Assembly: GCF_024169315.1 (NCBI RefSeq)
Contig: NZ_JALJWR010000001.1
Coordinates: forward strand, 3,646,501-3,710,500
Direction: 5' to 3'
DNA: 64,000 nt
Origin: Pseudomonas migulae
GTDB taxonomy: Bacteria > Pseudomonadota > Gammaproteobacteria > Pseudomonadales > Pseudomonadaceae
The position numbers and the translations under genes were made by a program. Position 1 is the stretch's first letter. Every line of letters starts with the position of its first letter. Of this stretch, positions 1 through 11,513 are shown piece after piece. The notes under the pieces are model-generated. The model ran no database searches, was not told the origin of the DNA, and saw nothing but the letters and a program-made list of their open reading frames with translations.

Positions 1-934
<934 letters not shown>

Positions 935-1132
935 ATAGGAATGACGTAATCATTTATGGAGGGGGGGAAATTAAGCTTTTGGCTTAATGAGGCCGCGCCG
1001 CAGAGAAGGCGACAGGATCGCGTACTTATTCGAAAAGGAGTGCGTCGGCGACGGCTAGCAGGGGGCAATGGAGAAACCAGTGCGGGGCCGAATGTACCAC
1101 CTGAGTTTCGGAGCGTCTAGCCCTCAATAACG

Positions 1133-1164
1133 AAAAAGCCCCGCAATATGCGGGGCCTTTTTTC
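1133..1164 (-). terminator. Rho-independent terminator of trxA
   Basis: A GCCCCGC/GCGGGGC stem with a five-base loop is flanked by an A run on one side and a T run on the other. It sits 20 bases after the trxA stop codon and could act in both directions. Confidence 0.85.
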
Positions 1165-1183
1165 GGACACTTTACAGCGACGC

Positions 1184-1513
1184 TTAGATGTTGGCGTCGA
1201 GGAAAGCAGCCAGTTGCGACTTCGACAGTGCGCCGACCTTGGTCGCTTCAACGTTGCCGTTCTTGAACAGCATCAGGGTCGGGATACCACGCACGCCATG
1301 CTTGGCCGGGGTTTCCTGGTTTTCGTCGATGTTCAGTTTGGCAACGGTCAGCTTGCCTTTGTAGGTTTCAGCAATCTCGTCCAGAACAGGAGCGATCATT
1401 TTGCAAGGGCCGCACCATTCAGCCCAGTAGTCGACCAGTACAGCGCCTTCGGCCTTGAGTACGTCGGCCTCGAAGCTAGCGTCGCTAACGTGTTTGATAA
1501 GATCGCTGCTCAT
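1184..1513 (-). CDS. trxA: Thioredoxin 1
   Basis: Cytoplasmic dithiol-disulfide oxidoreductase that supplies electrons to reductases and maintains protein thiols. The 109-residue length is typical. The redox motif WCGPC is present, preceded by the usual VLVDYWAE strand, and the cis-proline segment (GIPTLMLF) is intact. A GGAG Shine-Dalgarno lies 8 bases before the ATG. It is a single gene with its own terminator and lies just upstream of rho, an arrangement shared with other Pseudomonas. Confidence 0.97.
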   Translation of the reverse strand: MSSDLIKHVSDASFEADVLKAEGAVLVDYWAEWCGPCKMIAPVLDEIAETYKGKLTVAKLNIDENQETPAKHGVRGIPTLMLFKNGNVEATKVGALSKSQLAAFLDANI

Positions 1514-1633
1514 GGAAGTCTCCAGGTTGTAAGCAAAAAAACGTGGCCCATCATAGCCGCCCTTCCCTCGTTCAGGAAGGTGCAGATGATTGAGTCTCGC
1601 TATGGTGGTGCATGAGTTTGGGTATAGCTCAAG

Positions 1634-2341
1634 TCAGGACGTGGCGGGAGCGACGAAGGCAATCCCGGTGCGCAGGGCGGCGTTGCGCACATGCTCGTGC
1701 ATGGCCTTCTGCGCCGCCGCAGACGAGCGCCGAGCCAGCGCGCGGAGGATTTTGCGGTGCTCCTGCCAGGTTTCCATGGCCCGCTCTACCCGGATGAACG
1801 GTAGCTTCTGGCTCTCCAGAAAGAGGTCGGCACTGGCGCTCAAGATGCTCAGCATCGCCTGATTGCCGCTGGCCCGCAGGATGCATCGGTGAAATTCGAA
1901 GTCCAGCCGCGCCGCCGCCTCGAAATCACCCGCCTTCAATTCATTGCGCATCGCGGCGACGTTGTCCTCCAAGGCATCGAGCTCATCGGTGCTCAACGTC
2001 ACGGTAGCCAGCCCGGCGGCAAAACCTTCAAGGGCGTAGCGCAACTGGAAGATATCCAGCGGCGACGCCTGGGTTGCGAATGGCCAGCCCGGCGCGGCAT
2101 CGGATCGAGGCAGGTCCACGGGGGCCTGCACGAATACGCCCTTGCCCGGCTGAATGCTGATCACACCCAACGCACTCAATGACGACAACGCCTCCCGCAA
2201 CGACGCGCGACTGACCCCCAGTTGAACCGCCAGATCCCGTTGCGAAGGCAAGGCATCCCCCGGCCCGAAGCCTTGCTCGTTGATCAATTGACGGATGGCT
2301 TGCAGCGCCACTTCCGGTACCGCTCGGGAGATCGAATTCAT
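1634..2341 (-). CDS. GntR family (FadR subfamily) transcriptional regulator
   Basis: A 235-residue one-component regulator. The N-terminal winged helix-turn-helix (about residues 8-75: LPSQRDLAVQLGVSRASLREAL) is classic GntR, and the wing GKGVFV follows. The C-terminal part (about 90-225) is all-helical with the FCD pattern (FHRCILRASGN), the effector and metal-binding domain of the FadR subfamily. It is divergent from the amino acid ABC importer that starts 257 bases away, so local control of that importer is the natural inference. Three GTNNNAC-type sites lie between them. The ligand cannot be told from the sequence. The start is the first ATG; no clear ribosome binding site is seen. Confidence 0.88.
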   Translation of the reverse strand: MNSISRAVPEVALQAIRQLINEQGFGPGDALPSQRDLAVQLGVSRASLREALSSLSALGVISIQPGKGVFVQAPVDLPRSDAAPGWPFATQASPLDIFQLRYALEGFAAGLATVTLSTDELDALEDNVAAMRNELKAGDFEAAARLDFEFHRCILRASGNQAMLSILSASADLFLESQKLPFIRVERAMETWQEHRKILRALARRSSAAAQKAMHEHVRNAALRTGIAFVAPATS

Positions 2342-2475
2342 GGTTTTTCAGACGAACCAGGCGAATGAGCGGCTAGTTTTAAAGCTATTCGCGGCGCCCG
2401 GCAAGTCGTGCCCCACCAGGGTTCGGCGATGACCCAAGATGCGCTATCAAAGTGCGAAACGCCGCCCGACTGTTC

Positions 2476-2532
2476 AGACCAGTAAGACCGAGCAACGCCA
2501 GTAAAACCGTGGCTTCGGACCGTTAAACCCTG
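2476..2532. promoter_or_regulatory. Candidate operator array for the divergent GntR regulator
   Basis: Three short direct repeats (AGTAAGACC, AGTAAAACC, CGTTAAACC) each contain the core GTNNNAC, at 2482, 2501 and 2522. The steps are 19 and 21 bases, close to two helical turns. FadR-subfamily regulators generally bind sites with a GTNNNAC core, so these may be the regulator's binding sites. This is inferred from pattern and position only. Confidence 0.35.
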
Positions 2533-2597
2533 ATGTTGGCATGCCCCGTGCTCTGTCGATCCGCAGAAATCATTCCTCGCCGATCCGGAGTTTTGCC

Positions 2598-3383
2598 ATG
2601 ACCCTGCGTTACAGCGCCCTCCTCGCTTCCCTGTTTGCCAGCCTGCTGCTGAGTCAGGCTCCCGCCCACGCCGACGGCCTGGAAGACGTGGTCAAACGCG
2701 GCACCCTCAAGGTGGCCGTGCCTCAGGACTTCCCGCCGTTCGGCTCGGTCGGCCCGGACATGAAACCCCGCGGCCTCGATATCGACACCGCGAAACTGCT
2801 GGCCGACCAGCTCAAGGTCAAACTTGAACTGACGCCGGTCAACAGCACCAACCGCATCCCTTTCCTCACCACCGGCAAAGTGGATCTGGTGATTTCCAGC
2901 CTCGGCAAGAACCCCGAACGCGAGAAAGTCATCGACTTCTCCAGCGCCTACGCGCCGTTCTACCTGGCAGTGTTCGGTCCGCCTGATGCCGATATCAAAG
3001 GCCTGGACGACCTCAAGGGCAAAACCATCAGCGTCACCCGTGGCGCCATTGAAGACATCGAGCTGACCAAGGTTGCCCCCGAAGGCGTGACCATCAAGCG
3101 TTTCGAGGACAACAACTCGACCATCGCCGCTTACCTCGCAGGGCAAGTCGACCTGATCGCCAGCGGCAACGTAGTGATGGTGGCGATCAGCGAGAAAAAC
3201 CCGAAACGCGTGCCGGCATTGAAAGTGAAGCTCAAGGACTCACCGGTCTACGTTGGCGTAAACAAGAACGAGCCGGCCTTGCTGGGCAAGGTCAACCAGA
3301 TCCTCGCCACCGCCAAGACCGACGGCGCGCTGGAAAAGAATTCACAGACCTGGCTCAAAGAGCCGCTGCCGGCCGATCTCTGA
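2598..3383 (+). CDS. Amino acid ABC transporter, periplasmic substrate-binding protein
   Basis: Periplasmic receptor of a polar amino acid uptake system. The ATG at 2598 is preferred over one 57 bases upstream: it follows a CGGAG Shine-Dalgarno and opens directly into a signal peptide with a probable cleavage after AHA. The mature part (about 237 residues) has the two-lobe SBP_bac_3 pattern, including RGLDIDTAKLLAD, the SSLGKNPEREKVIDFS segment that contacts ligand carboxylates, and the VTRGA turn. It is the first gene of a four-gene importer operon, with the permease 21 bases downstream. The specific amino acid cannot be deduced. The regulator at 1634-2341 is divergent. Confidence 0.92.
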   Translation: MTLRYSALLASLFASLLLSQAPAHADGLEDVVKRGTLKVAVPQDFPPFGSVGPDMKPRGLDIDTAKLLADQLKVKLELTPVNSTNRIPFLTTGKVDLVISSLGKNPEREKVIDFSSAYAPFYLAVFGPPDADIKGLDDLKGKTISVTRGAIEDIELTKVAPEGVTIKRFEDNNSTIAAYLAGQVDLIASGNVVMVAISEKNPKRVPALKVKLKDSPVYVGVNKNEPALLGKVNQILATAKTDGALEKNSQTWLKEPLPADL

Positions 3384-3404
3384 TCGTCGCCCGGGAGACT
3401 TGAT

Positions 3405-4073
3405 ATGGCTTATCAGTTCGACTTCATACCGGTGGTGCAAAACACCGACCTGCTGTTGCGCGGTGCGCTGTTCACCCTTGAGCTGACGGCCATCGGCGCG
3501 GTACTCGGCGTGGGCCTGGGTATCGTCGGGGCGCTGGTGCGGGCGTGGAACATCCGCCCGTTCTCGGCGATTTTCGGTGTCTACGTCGAGTTGATCCGCA
3601 ACACACCGTTTCTGGTGCAGCTGTTTTTCATCTTCTTCGGTTTGCCATCGCTGGGTGTGCAGATTTCCGAATGGCAGGCCGCGGTGCTGGCGATGGTGAT
3701 CAACCTCGGGGCTTATTCCACGGAAATCATTCGCGCCGGCATTCAAGCGATTCCTCGCGGCCAACTGGAAGCCGCGGCTGCGTTGGCGATGACCCGGTTC
3801 GAAGCCTTCCGTCACGTAATCCTGCTGCCGGCGCTGGGCAAAGTGTGGCCGGCGCTGAGCAGCCAGATCATCATCGTCATGCTCGGCTCGGCGGTCTGTT
3901 CGCAGATCGCCACCGAAGAGCTGAGTTTTGCCGCCAACTTCATTCAGTCGCGCAACTTCCGCGCCTTTGAAACCTACGCCCTGACCACGTTGCTCTATCT
4001 GTGCATGGCGCTGCTGATCCGGCAGCTGCTGAACTGGATCGGTCGCCGATTCATTGCAAGGAGCAGCCAATGA
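3405..4073 (+). CDS. Amino acid ABC transporter permease 1
   Basis: Inner-membrane subunit of a His/Glu/Gln-type importer (222 residues). Several hydrophobic membrane segments are seen, with the characteristic YVELIRNTPFLVQLFFIFFG motif near residue 70. The coupling helix (EAAAALAMTRFEAFRHVILLPAL), which docks on the ATPase, follows around residue 125-150. The stop codon overlaps the start of the second permease by four bases (ATGA), so the two are probably translationally coupled and form a heterodimeric channel. Confidence 0.93.
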   Translation: MAYQFDFIPVVQNTDLLLRGALFTLELTAIGAVLGVGLGIVGALVRAWNIRPFSAIFGVYVELIRNTPFLVQLFFIFFGLPSLGVQISEWQAAVLAMVINLGAYSTEIIRAGIQAIPRGQLEAAAALAMTRFEAFRHVILLPALGKVWPALSSQIIIVMLGSAVCSQIATEELSFAANFIQSRNFRAFETYALTTLLYLCMALLIRQLLNWIGRRFIARSSQ

Positions 4074-4720
4074 GCGATTTCACCTTCTGGGACGTCGTGC
4101 GCAACCTGCTCACAGGCCTGCAATGGACGCTGGCGCTGTCGCTGGTGGCGTTTATCGGCGGCGGGTTGATCGGCTTGCTGATCATGGTCATGCGCATTTC
4201 GAAAAAATCCCTGCCGCGCAGTTTCGCCCGCACCTACATCGAGCTGTTCCAGGGCACGCCACTGCTGATGCAGCTGTTTCTGGTGTTCTTCGGCGTGGCG
4301 CTGGCCGGCGTGGAGATTTCGCCGTGGATGGCGGCGGCGATTGCCTTGACGCTGTTCACCAGCGCTTACCTGGCGGAGATCTGGCGCGGTTGCGTCGAGT
4401 CGATCCCCCACGGCCAGTGGGAGGCCTCGTCGAGCCTGGCACTCAACCCGCTGGAGCAACTGCGCTACGTGATCCTGCCGCAAGCGCTGCGTATTGCGGT
4501 GGCACCGACCGTGGGGTTCTCGGTGCAAGTGGTCAAAGGCACCGCCGTCACCTCGATCATAGGCTTCACCGAACTGACCAAGACCGGCGGCATGCTCGCC
4601 AACGCGACCTTCGAACCGTTCATGGTCTACGGCCTCGTGGCCCTCGGTTACTTCCTGCTCTGCTACCCCTTGTCCCTCAGTGCGCGCTATCTGGAAAGGA
4701 GACTGCATGCCTCTGCTTAG
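4070..4720 (+). CDS. Amino acid ABC transporter permease 2
   Basis: Second membrane subunit (216 residues), paralogous to the preceding gene: ARTYIELFQGTPLLMQLFLVFFG and the coupling segment EASSSLALNPLEQLRYVILPQALR line up with it. The ATG at 4070 overlaps the upstream stop, which decides the start over an in-frame upstream ATG at 4001 lying inside permease 1. Its 3' end overlaps the ATPase gene by 14 bases. Confidence 0.93.
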   Translation: MSDFTFWDVVRNLLTGLQWTLALSLVAFIGGGLIGLLIMVMRISKKSLPRSFARTYIELFQGTPLLMQLFLVFFGVALAGVEISPWMAAAIALTLFTSAYLAEIWRGCVESIPHGQWEASSSLALNPLEQLRYVILPQALRIAVAPTVGFSVQVVKGTAVTSIIGFTELTKTGGMLANATFEPFMVYGLVALGYFLLCYPLSLSARYLERRLHASA

Positions 4721-5444
4721 AATTTCCGCCCTGCATAAATATTACGGCGACCACCATGTGCTCAAAGGCATCGACCTGAGCGTCGAGGAAGGCCAGGTGG
4801 TGGCGATCATCGGCCGCAGCGGCTCGGGCAAATCGACGTTGTTGCGCACGCTGAACGGTCTGGAGTCGATCAACGACGGGGTGATCGAGGTCGATGGCGA
4901 ATACCTCGACGCCGCCCGTGCCGATTTGCGCAGCCTGCGGCAGAAGGTCGGGATGGTGTTCCAGCAGTTCAACCTGTTCCCGCACCTGACCGTGGGCGAA
5001 AACGTGATGCTCGCGCCGCAGGTGGTGCAGAAAGTGCCCAAGGCCAGAGCGGCGGAGCTGGCGCGGGAGATGCTGGAACGGGTCGGGCTGGGGGAGAAGT
5101 TTGATGCTTTCCCGGATCGATTGTCCGGCGGGCAGCAACAGCGGGTAGCGATTGCCCGGGCGCTGGCGATGTCACCCAAGGTGTTGCTGTGCGACGAGAT
5201 CACCTCGGCGCTGGACCCGGAGTTGGTCAATGAAGTGCTGAGCGTGGTTCGGCAACTGGCCAAAGAGGGTATGACACTGATCATGGTGACCCATGAGATG
5301 CGTTTTGCCCGGGAGGTAGGGGATAAGTTGGTGTTCATGCATCTGGGCAAGGTGCATGAGGTGGGGGATCCGAAGGTTTTGTTCGCAAATCCCCAGACGG
5401 CGGAGTTGGCGAACTTCATCGGTACGGTGGAAGCGACAGCCTGA
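4707..5444 (+). CDS. Amino acid ABC transporter ATP-binding protein
   Basis: Energising subunit of the importer (245 residues). Walker A is GRSGSGKST, the Q-loop lies in VFQQFNLFPHLT, the signature is LSGGQQQR, Walker B is VLLCDEITSALDPE, and the switch histidine is in MVTHEM. The length and motifs fit the HisP/GlnQ class. The start at 4707 follows an AAGGA ribosome binding site and lies within the end of the upstream permease gene. It is the last gene of the operon; a REP pair follows the stop. Confidence 0.95.
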   Translation: MPLLRISALHKYYGDHHVLKGIDLSVEEGQVVAIIGRSGSGKSTLLRTLNGLESINDGVIEVDGEYLDAARADLRSLRQKVGMVFQQFNLFPHLTVGENVMLAPQVVQKVPKARAAELAREMLERVGLGEKFDAFPDRLSGGQQQRVAIARALAMSPKVLLCDEITSALDPELVNEVLSVVRQLAKEGMTLIMVTHEMRFAREVGDKLVFMHLGKVHEVGDPKVLFANPQTAELANFIGTVEATA

Positions 5445-5470
5445 AGGTTCTTGAGGGCCTGTGATGGCCT

Positions 5471-5562
5471 CATCGCGGGCAAGCCCGCTCCCACAGGGTT
5501 CTATGTTGAAACAGGATGGTGCGTTCGACGCAAAACCTGTGGGAGCGGGCTTGCCCGCGATT
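5471..5562. repeat. REP pair (inverted, REPIN-like)
   Basis: Two oppositely oriented copies of a REP with core GGGAGCGGGCTTGCCCGCGA surround about 38 bases. It lies between the importer operon and ppx. Confidence 0.85.
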
Positions 5563-5678
5563 GACCGCGCAGCGGTCACTGGCATTACTGCGCAGGATCA
5601 AGGGTTTGAACACTGCGCGTTGGCGTCAGCGTTTGATCGTGGCACGATGTCAGGGTTATCGACCGAGACCCCCTGACC

Positions 5679-7181
5679 ATGCCGCAATCCCAAGCCAAGA
5701 ATCTGTCCCTGATCGCCGCAATCGACCTGGGCTCCAACAGCTTTCACATGGTCGTGGCCAAGGCCCAGAACGGCGAAATCCGTATTCTCGAGCGTCTCGG
5801 GGAGAAGGTTCAGCTGGCCGCCGGCATCGACGATGAGCGCAAGCTCAGCGAAGAATCCATGCAGCGCGGGCTCGATTGCCTTAAGCGCTTTGCCCAACTG
5901 ATCAACGGTATGCCCCCGGGCGCCGTGCGGATCGTCGGCACCAACGCCCTGCGTGAAGCCCGCAACCGCAACGAATTCATCCGCCGCGCCGAAGAAATTC
6001 TCGGCCACCCGGTGGAAGTCATCTCCGGTCGTGAAGAAGCGCGCCTGATCTACCTCGGCGTGTCCCACACCCTCGCCGACACCCCGGGCAAGCGCCTGGT
6101 GGCCGACATCGGCGGCGGCAGTACCGAATTCATCATCGGCCAGCGCTTTGAACCGCTGCTGCGCGAAAGCCTGCAAATGGGCTGCGTCAGCTACACCCAG
6201 CGCTATTTCAAGGACGGCAAGATCACCCCGGCCCGCTACGCCCAGGCGTATACGGCGGCGCGGCTGGAGATCATGAGCATCGAACACGCCCTGCACCGCC
6301 TGACCTGGGATGAAGCCATCGGCTCCTCGGGTACCATCCGCGCCATTGGCCTGGCCCTGAAGGCCGGCGGTCATGGCTCGGGCGAGGTCAACGCCCCAGG
6401 CCTGGCCTGGCTCAAGCGCAAGCTGATCAAACTCGGCGACGTCGAGAAAATCGACTTCGAAGGCATCAAGCCTGACCGCCGGGCGATTTTCCCGGCCGGC
6501 CTGGCAATCCTCGAAGCGATCTTCGATGCCCTCGAACTCCAGCGCATGGACCACTGTGAAGGCGCCCTGCGTGAAGGCGTGCTCTATGACCTGCTGGGCC
6601 GTCATCATCACGAAGACGTCCGTGAGCGCACGCTCAGCTCGCTGATGGAGCGCTATCACGTCGATCTGGAACAAGCGGCGCGGGTCGAGCGCAAGGCGCT
6701 GCATGCGTTCGATCAGGTGGCCGAGGACTGGGAGCTGGATGACGGCGTCTGGCGCGAGTTGCTGGGTTGGGCCGCCAAGGTCCATGAGGTAGGCCTGGAC
6801 ATCGCTCACTATCAGTATCACAAACACGGTTCGTACCTGATCGAGCATTCGGACCTTGCCGGATTCTCCCGCGAAGACCAGCTGATGCTCGCGCTACTGG
6901 TGCGTGGTCACCGGCGCAATATTCCCAAGGACCGGTTTGCCGATTTCGGCGACGACGGCATCAAGCTGATTCGCCTGTGCGTGCTGCTGCGCTTTGCGAT
7001 CCTGTTCCATCACATCCGCGGCACCCAGGAAATGCCTCAGGTGGTGCTGCGGGCCAACGGCCACAGCCTGGATGTGCTGTTCCCGGAAAACTGGCTGGAC
7101 GAAAACCAGCTGACCCAGGCTGACTTCGCGCTCGAAGCGGAGTGGCTGACGCGGGTGGGCTTCACGCTGAACGTCCGCTAA
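5679..7181 (+). CDS. ppx: Exopolyphosphatase
   Basis: Processively releases phosphate from the ends of long polyphosphate chains. The 500 residues show the Ppx/GppA actin-like fold: the phosphate-1 motif [15 protein letters not shown] at the N-terminus and the phosphate-2 motif [11 protein letters not shown] near residue 145. A C-terminal HD-like helical region contains [15 protein letters not shown]. It is convergent with the polyphosphate kinase gene, and the pair controls polyphosphate turnover. A long inverted repeat and a terminator separate the two. A GppA paralogue is possible, but pairing with ppk favours Ppx. Confidence 0.94.
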   Translation: MPQSQAKNLSLIAAIDLGSNSFHMVVAKAQNGEIRILERLGEKVQLAAGIDDERKLSEESMQRGLDCLKRFAQLINGMPPGAVRIVGTNALREARNRNEFIRRAEEILGHPVEVISGREEARLIYLGVSHTLADTPGKRLVADIGGGSTEFIIGQRFEPLLRESLQMGCVSYTQRYFKDGKITPARYAQAYTAARLEIMSIEHALHRLTWDEAIGSSGTIRAIGLALKAGGHGSGEVNAPGLAWLKRKLIKLGDVEKIDFEGIKPDRRAIFPAGLAILEAIFDALELQRMDHCEGALREGVLYDLLGRHHHEDVRERTLSSLMERYHVDLEQAARVERKALHAFDQVAEDWELDDGVWRELLGWAAKVHEVGLDIAHYQYHKHGSYLIEHSDLAGFSREDQLMLALLVRGHRRNIPKDRFADFGDDGIKLIRLCVLLRFAILFHHIRGTQEMPQVVLRANGHSLDVLFPENWLDENQLTQADFALEAEWLTRVGFTLNVR

Positions 7182-7189
7182 CGCCCACT

Positions 7190-7356
7190 CTGTGGTGAGG
7201 GGGTTCTGTGGCGAGGGGATTTATCCCCGTTCGGCTGCGAAGCAGTCGTGAAGTCGGTGAATGCGGTCTGCCTGATGTACCACTGTGGCAGTTTTGGGGG
7301 CCGCTTCGCAGCCCAACGGGGATAAATCCCCTCGCCACAGAACCCCCTCACCACAG
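7190..7356. repeat. Long inverted repeat, GGGGATTTATCCCC family
   Basis: Arms of about 54 bases (7190-7243 and 7303-7356) are nearly perfectly complementary and contain the core GGGGATTTATCCCC. The arms enclose about 59 bases. It lies between the convergent ppx and ppk genes. Related elements recur at 19581 and 35303, and in variant form at 27140 and 40343. Confidence 0.9.
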
Positions 7357-7366
7357 GTATCCAGCT

Positions 7367-7404
7367 AAAAAAAAATGGCGATCCGCAGGGATCGCCATTT
7401 TTTT
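7367..7404. terminator. Bidirectional terminator between ppx and ppk
   Basis: The stem TGGCGATCC/GGATCGCCA has a short loop, with a run of A before it and a run of T after it. It can serve both convergent genes. Confidence 0.88.
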
Positions 7405-7418
7405 ATGCAGCGTACGGG

Positions 7419-9641
7419 CTAGCGCACAGCCAGAATCGGACTGCCCAACCGCTCCAGCAACGTGGCCTGCGCGCTGCGCGGGTTCTGGTTGCCGGTCGGC
7501 GTGTTGCGGATGTAACGACCGTCCGCCTGCAGGCTCCAGCTGTGGGTGTTGTCGGTCAGGTAAAGCTCCAGCTCTTTCTTGACCCGCATGATCAGCTTCT
7601 TGCCTTCCACCGGGAAGCAAGTCTCGACGCGTTTGTCGAGGTTGCGCTCCATCCAGTCGGCGCTGGACAGGAACATCTGCTCGTCACCGCCATTGAGGAA
7701 GTAGAAGACCCGCGTGTGTTCCAGGAAGCGACCGATGATCGAGCGCACATGAATGTTGTGCGAAACCCCGGCGATGCCCGGACGCAGGCAGCACATGCCA
7801 CGCACCACCAGATCGATGCGCACCCCGGACTGACTGGCCTTGTACAGCGCGCGGATGATCTTCGGATCGGTCAGCGAGTTGAACTTGGCGATGATGTGCG
7901 CCGGTTTGCCGTCGAGGGCGAACTGAGTCTCGCGGGCAATCATGTCGAGCATGCCCTTCTTCAGCGTGAACGGCGCGTGCAGCAGCTTCTTCATGCGCAG
8001 GGTTTTACCCATGCCGATCAGCTGGCTGAACAGTTTGCCGACGTCTTCGCACAAGGCGTCGTCCGAGGTCAGCAAGCTGTAGTCGGTGTACAGACGGGCG
8101 TTGGCCGCGTGGTAGTTACCCGTACCCAAATGCGCGTAACGCACGATCTCGCCGGCTTCACGACGCAGGATCAGCATCATCTTGGCGTGGGTCTTGAAGC
8201 CGACCACGCCGTAGATCACCACCGCACCGGCCGCTTGCAGACGGCTGGCCAGTTGCAGGTTGGACTCTTCGTCGAACCGCGCGCGCAATTCGATCACCGC
8301 GGTGACTTCCTTGCCGTTACGCGCCGCGTCGACCAGCGCATCAACGATTTCCGAGTTGGCGCCGGAGCGGTACAGGGTCTGCCGGACCGCCAGTACATGC
8401 GGGTCCTTGGCAGCCTGGCGCAGCAAATCGACGACCGGCGTAAACGACTCGAACGGGTGCAGCAGCAGGATGTCCTGCTTGCTGATCACGCTGAAAATGT
8501 TCTCGCTGTTCTGCAGCAATTTCGGGATCTGCGGGGTGAACGGCAGGTATTGCAACTCGCGCTGGCTGTCGAGGCCGGTGATGCTGAACAGGCGGGTCAG
8601 GTTGACCGGACCGTTGACCTGGTACAACTCGGTCTCGTGCAGGTTGAATTGCTTGAGCAAGTAATCGGACAGGTGTTTCGGGCAGGTATCGGCCACTTCC
8701 AGACGCACCGCGTCACCGTAGCGACGGGAGAACAACTCACCGCGCAGGGCGCGGGCCAGGTCTTCGACGTCTTCGGTGTCGACGGCAAGGTCGGCGTTCC
8801 GGGTCAGACGGAACTGGTAGCAGCCCTTGACCTTCATGCCCTGGAACAGGTCATCGGCGTGCGCGTGGATCATCGACGACAGGAATACATAGTTGTCGCC
8901 AGGGCCGCCGACTTCTTCCGGCACCTTGATAACGCGCGGCAACAGACGCGGTGCCGGGATGATCGCCAGGCCGGAATCGCGACCGAAGGCGTCGATGCCT
9001 TCGAGCTCGACGATGAAGTTCAGGCTCTTGTTCACCAGCAACGGGAACGGGTGCGTCGGATCGAGGCCGATCGGGGTGATGATCGGGGCGATCTCGTCGC
9101 GGAAATAACGGCGGACCCAGGTCTTGAGCTTGGTGGTCCAGTAACGGCGACGGATGAAGCGGACCTGATGTTTCTCCAGTTCCGGCAACAGAATGTCGTT
9201 GAGGATCGCGTACTGGCGGTCGACGTAACCGTGCACCAGTTCGCTGATCCGGGCCAGGGCCTGGTGCGGCTGCAGACCATCGGCGCCGGCCTGTTCACGG
9301 GCGAAGGTGATCTGTTTCTTGAGGCCGGCCACACGAATTTCGAAGAACTCATCCAGGTTGCTGGAGAAAATCAGCAGGAACTTCAGCCGCTCCAGCAACG
9401 GGTAGGACTCGTCCAGCGCCTGTTCCAGCACGCGGATATTGAACTGCAGTTGCGAGAGCTCGCGATGGATGTACAGGCTGCTGTCATCCAGGCCCGGAAC
9501 GACAATCGCTGGCGCCGCCGGCGCGGTTTCGACCACTACCGCGGGTGGAGCAGGCTCCAGCACCGGTGGGGTTTCGTCGATTTGCTCCACCACAGGTTGA
9601 GCCTCTTGTACTGCAACTTCAGTGAGTCCTTCGGTATTCAT
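7419..9641 (-). CDS. ppk: Polyphosphate kinase 1
   Basis: Makes long-chain polyphosphate from ATP at the inner membrane. The 740 residues include a Pro/Ala/Val-rich N-terminal extension of about 45 residues, then the core starting at [19 protein letters not shown]. Phospholipase-D-like active-site segments are present: [20 protein letters not shown], carrying the autophosphorylated histidine region, and [28 protein letters not shown]. It lies 18 bases downstream of hemB on the same strand, so co-transcription is possible. The extension makes it slightly longer than the E. coli enzyme. Confidence 0.96.
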   Translation of the reverse strand: MNTEGLTEVAVQEAQPVVEQIDETPPVLEPAPPAVVVETAPAAPAIVVPGLDDSSLYIHRELSQLQFNIRVLEQALDESYPLLERLKFLLIFSSNLDEFFEIRVAGLKKQITFAREQAGADGLQPHQALARISELVHGYVDRQYAILNDILLPELEKHQVRFIRRRYWTTKLKTWVRRYFRDEIAPIITPIGLDPTHPFPLLVNKSLNFIVELEGIDAFGRDSGLAIIPAPRLLPRVIKVPEEVGGPGDNYVFLSSMIHAHADDLFQGMKVKGCYQFRLTRNADLAVDTEDVEDLARALRGELFSRRYGDAVRLEVADTCPKHLSDYLLKQFNLHETELYQVNGPVNLTRLFSITGLDSQRELQYLPFTPQIPKLLQNSENIFSVISKQDILLLHPFESFTPVVDLLRQAAKDPHVLAVRQTLYRSGANSEIVDALVDAARNGKEVTAVIELRARFDEESNLQLASRLQAAGAVVIYGVVGFKTHAKMMLILRREAGEIVRYAHLGTGNYHAANARLYTDYSLLTSDDALCEDVGKLFSQLIGMGKTLRMKKLLHAPFTLKKGMLDMIARETQFALDGKPAHIIAKFNSLTDPKIIRALYKASQSGVRIDLVVRGMCCLRPGIAGVSHNIHVRSIIGRFLEHTRVFYFLNGGDEQMFLSSADWMERNLDKRVETCFPVEGKKLIMRVKKELELYLTDNTHSWSLQADGRYIRNTPTGNQNPRSAQATLLERLGSPILAVR

Positions 9642-9659
9642 CGAATGTTCCTGGGAGGG

Positions 9660-10799
<1,140 letters not shown>

Positions 10800-10880
10800 T
10801 CACGTCGAGACACATTTGGACACTTTCATGAATGTGCACGAAGGGTTAGGCTGCGCGTTCATTTCGCCAGCACCCAGACA

Positions 10881-11513
10881 ATGCTCCAACAATTTCTGCA
10901 TGACTTCGGCTACTTTGCCCTTTTTCTCGGCACGTTCTTCGAAGGCGAAACCATTCTGGTGCTCGCGGGCTTCCTCGCGTTCCGTGGATACATGGACATC
11001 AACATGGTGGTGGTCGTGGCTTTTTTCGGCAGTTATGCCGGCGATCAGCTGTGGTACTTCCTGGGACGCAAGCACGGCCGCAAGTTGCTGGCGCGCAAGC
11101 CACGCTGGCAGATGATGGGCGACCGGGCACTGGAACATATCCGCAGACACCCGGACATCTGGGTGCTGAGCTTCCGCTTTGTCTACGGCTTGCGCACGGT
11201 GATGCCGGTGGCGATCGGCCTGTCAGGCTATCCGCCAGGACGCTACTTGCTGCTGAACGGGATTGGTGCAGCGATCTGGGCAAGCGCCCTGGCCGCCGCC
11301 GCTTATCACTTCGGCGCGGTACTCGAAGGCATGCTGGGCAGCGTCAAGAAGTACGAGCTGTGGGTGCTCGGCGCCCTGCTGGTGCTGGGCGTCGTGCTGT
11401 GGCTGCGTCGTCGCTTCAAGAATGCCCGCCTGGCGAAGCAGGTCTACGCCGACGAGCAGGCCTTGAAAGCCGAACAGGCCAAGGCCGCCGAGGTCAAGAC
11501 GCCAACCGAGTGA
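10881..11513 (+). CDS. DedA family inner-membrane protein
   Basis: A 210-residue polytopic membrane protein of the DedA/VTT superfamily. These proteins are linked to lipid carrier or phospholipid flipping and membrane-potential homeostasis. It shows the family's re-entrant signature: FFEGETILVLAGFLA early, GDQLWYFLGRKHG around residue 55, and RFVYGLRTVMPVAIGLSGY around 105. A basic, Ala/Lys/Glu-rich cytoplasmic tail closes the protein. The last 20 bases overlap the convergent hydroxylase gene. The exact substrate is unknown. Confidence 0.88.
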   Translation: MLQQFLHDFGYFALFLGTFFEGETILVLAGFLAFRGYMDINMVVVVAFFGSYAGDQLWYFLGRKHGRKLLARKPRWQMMGDRALEHIRRHPDIWVLSFRFVYGLRTVMPVAIGLSGYPPGRYLLLNGIGAAIWASALAAAAYHFGAVLEGMLGSVKKYELWVLGALLVLGVVLWLRRRFKNARLAKQVYADEQALKAEQAKAAEVKTPTE

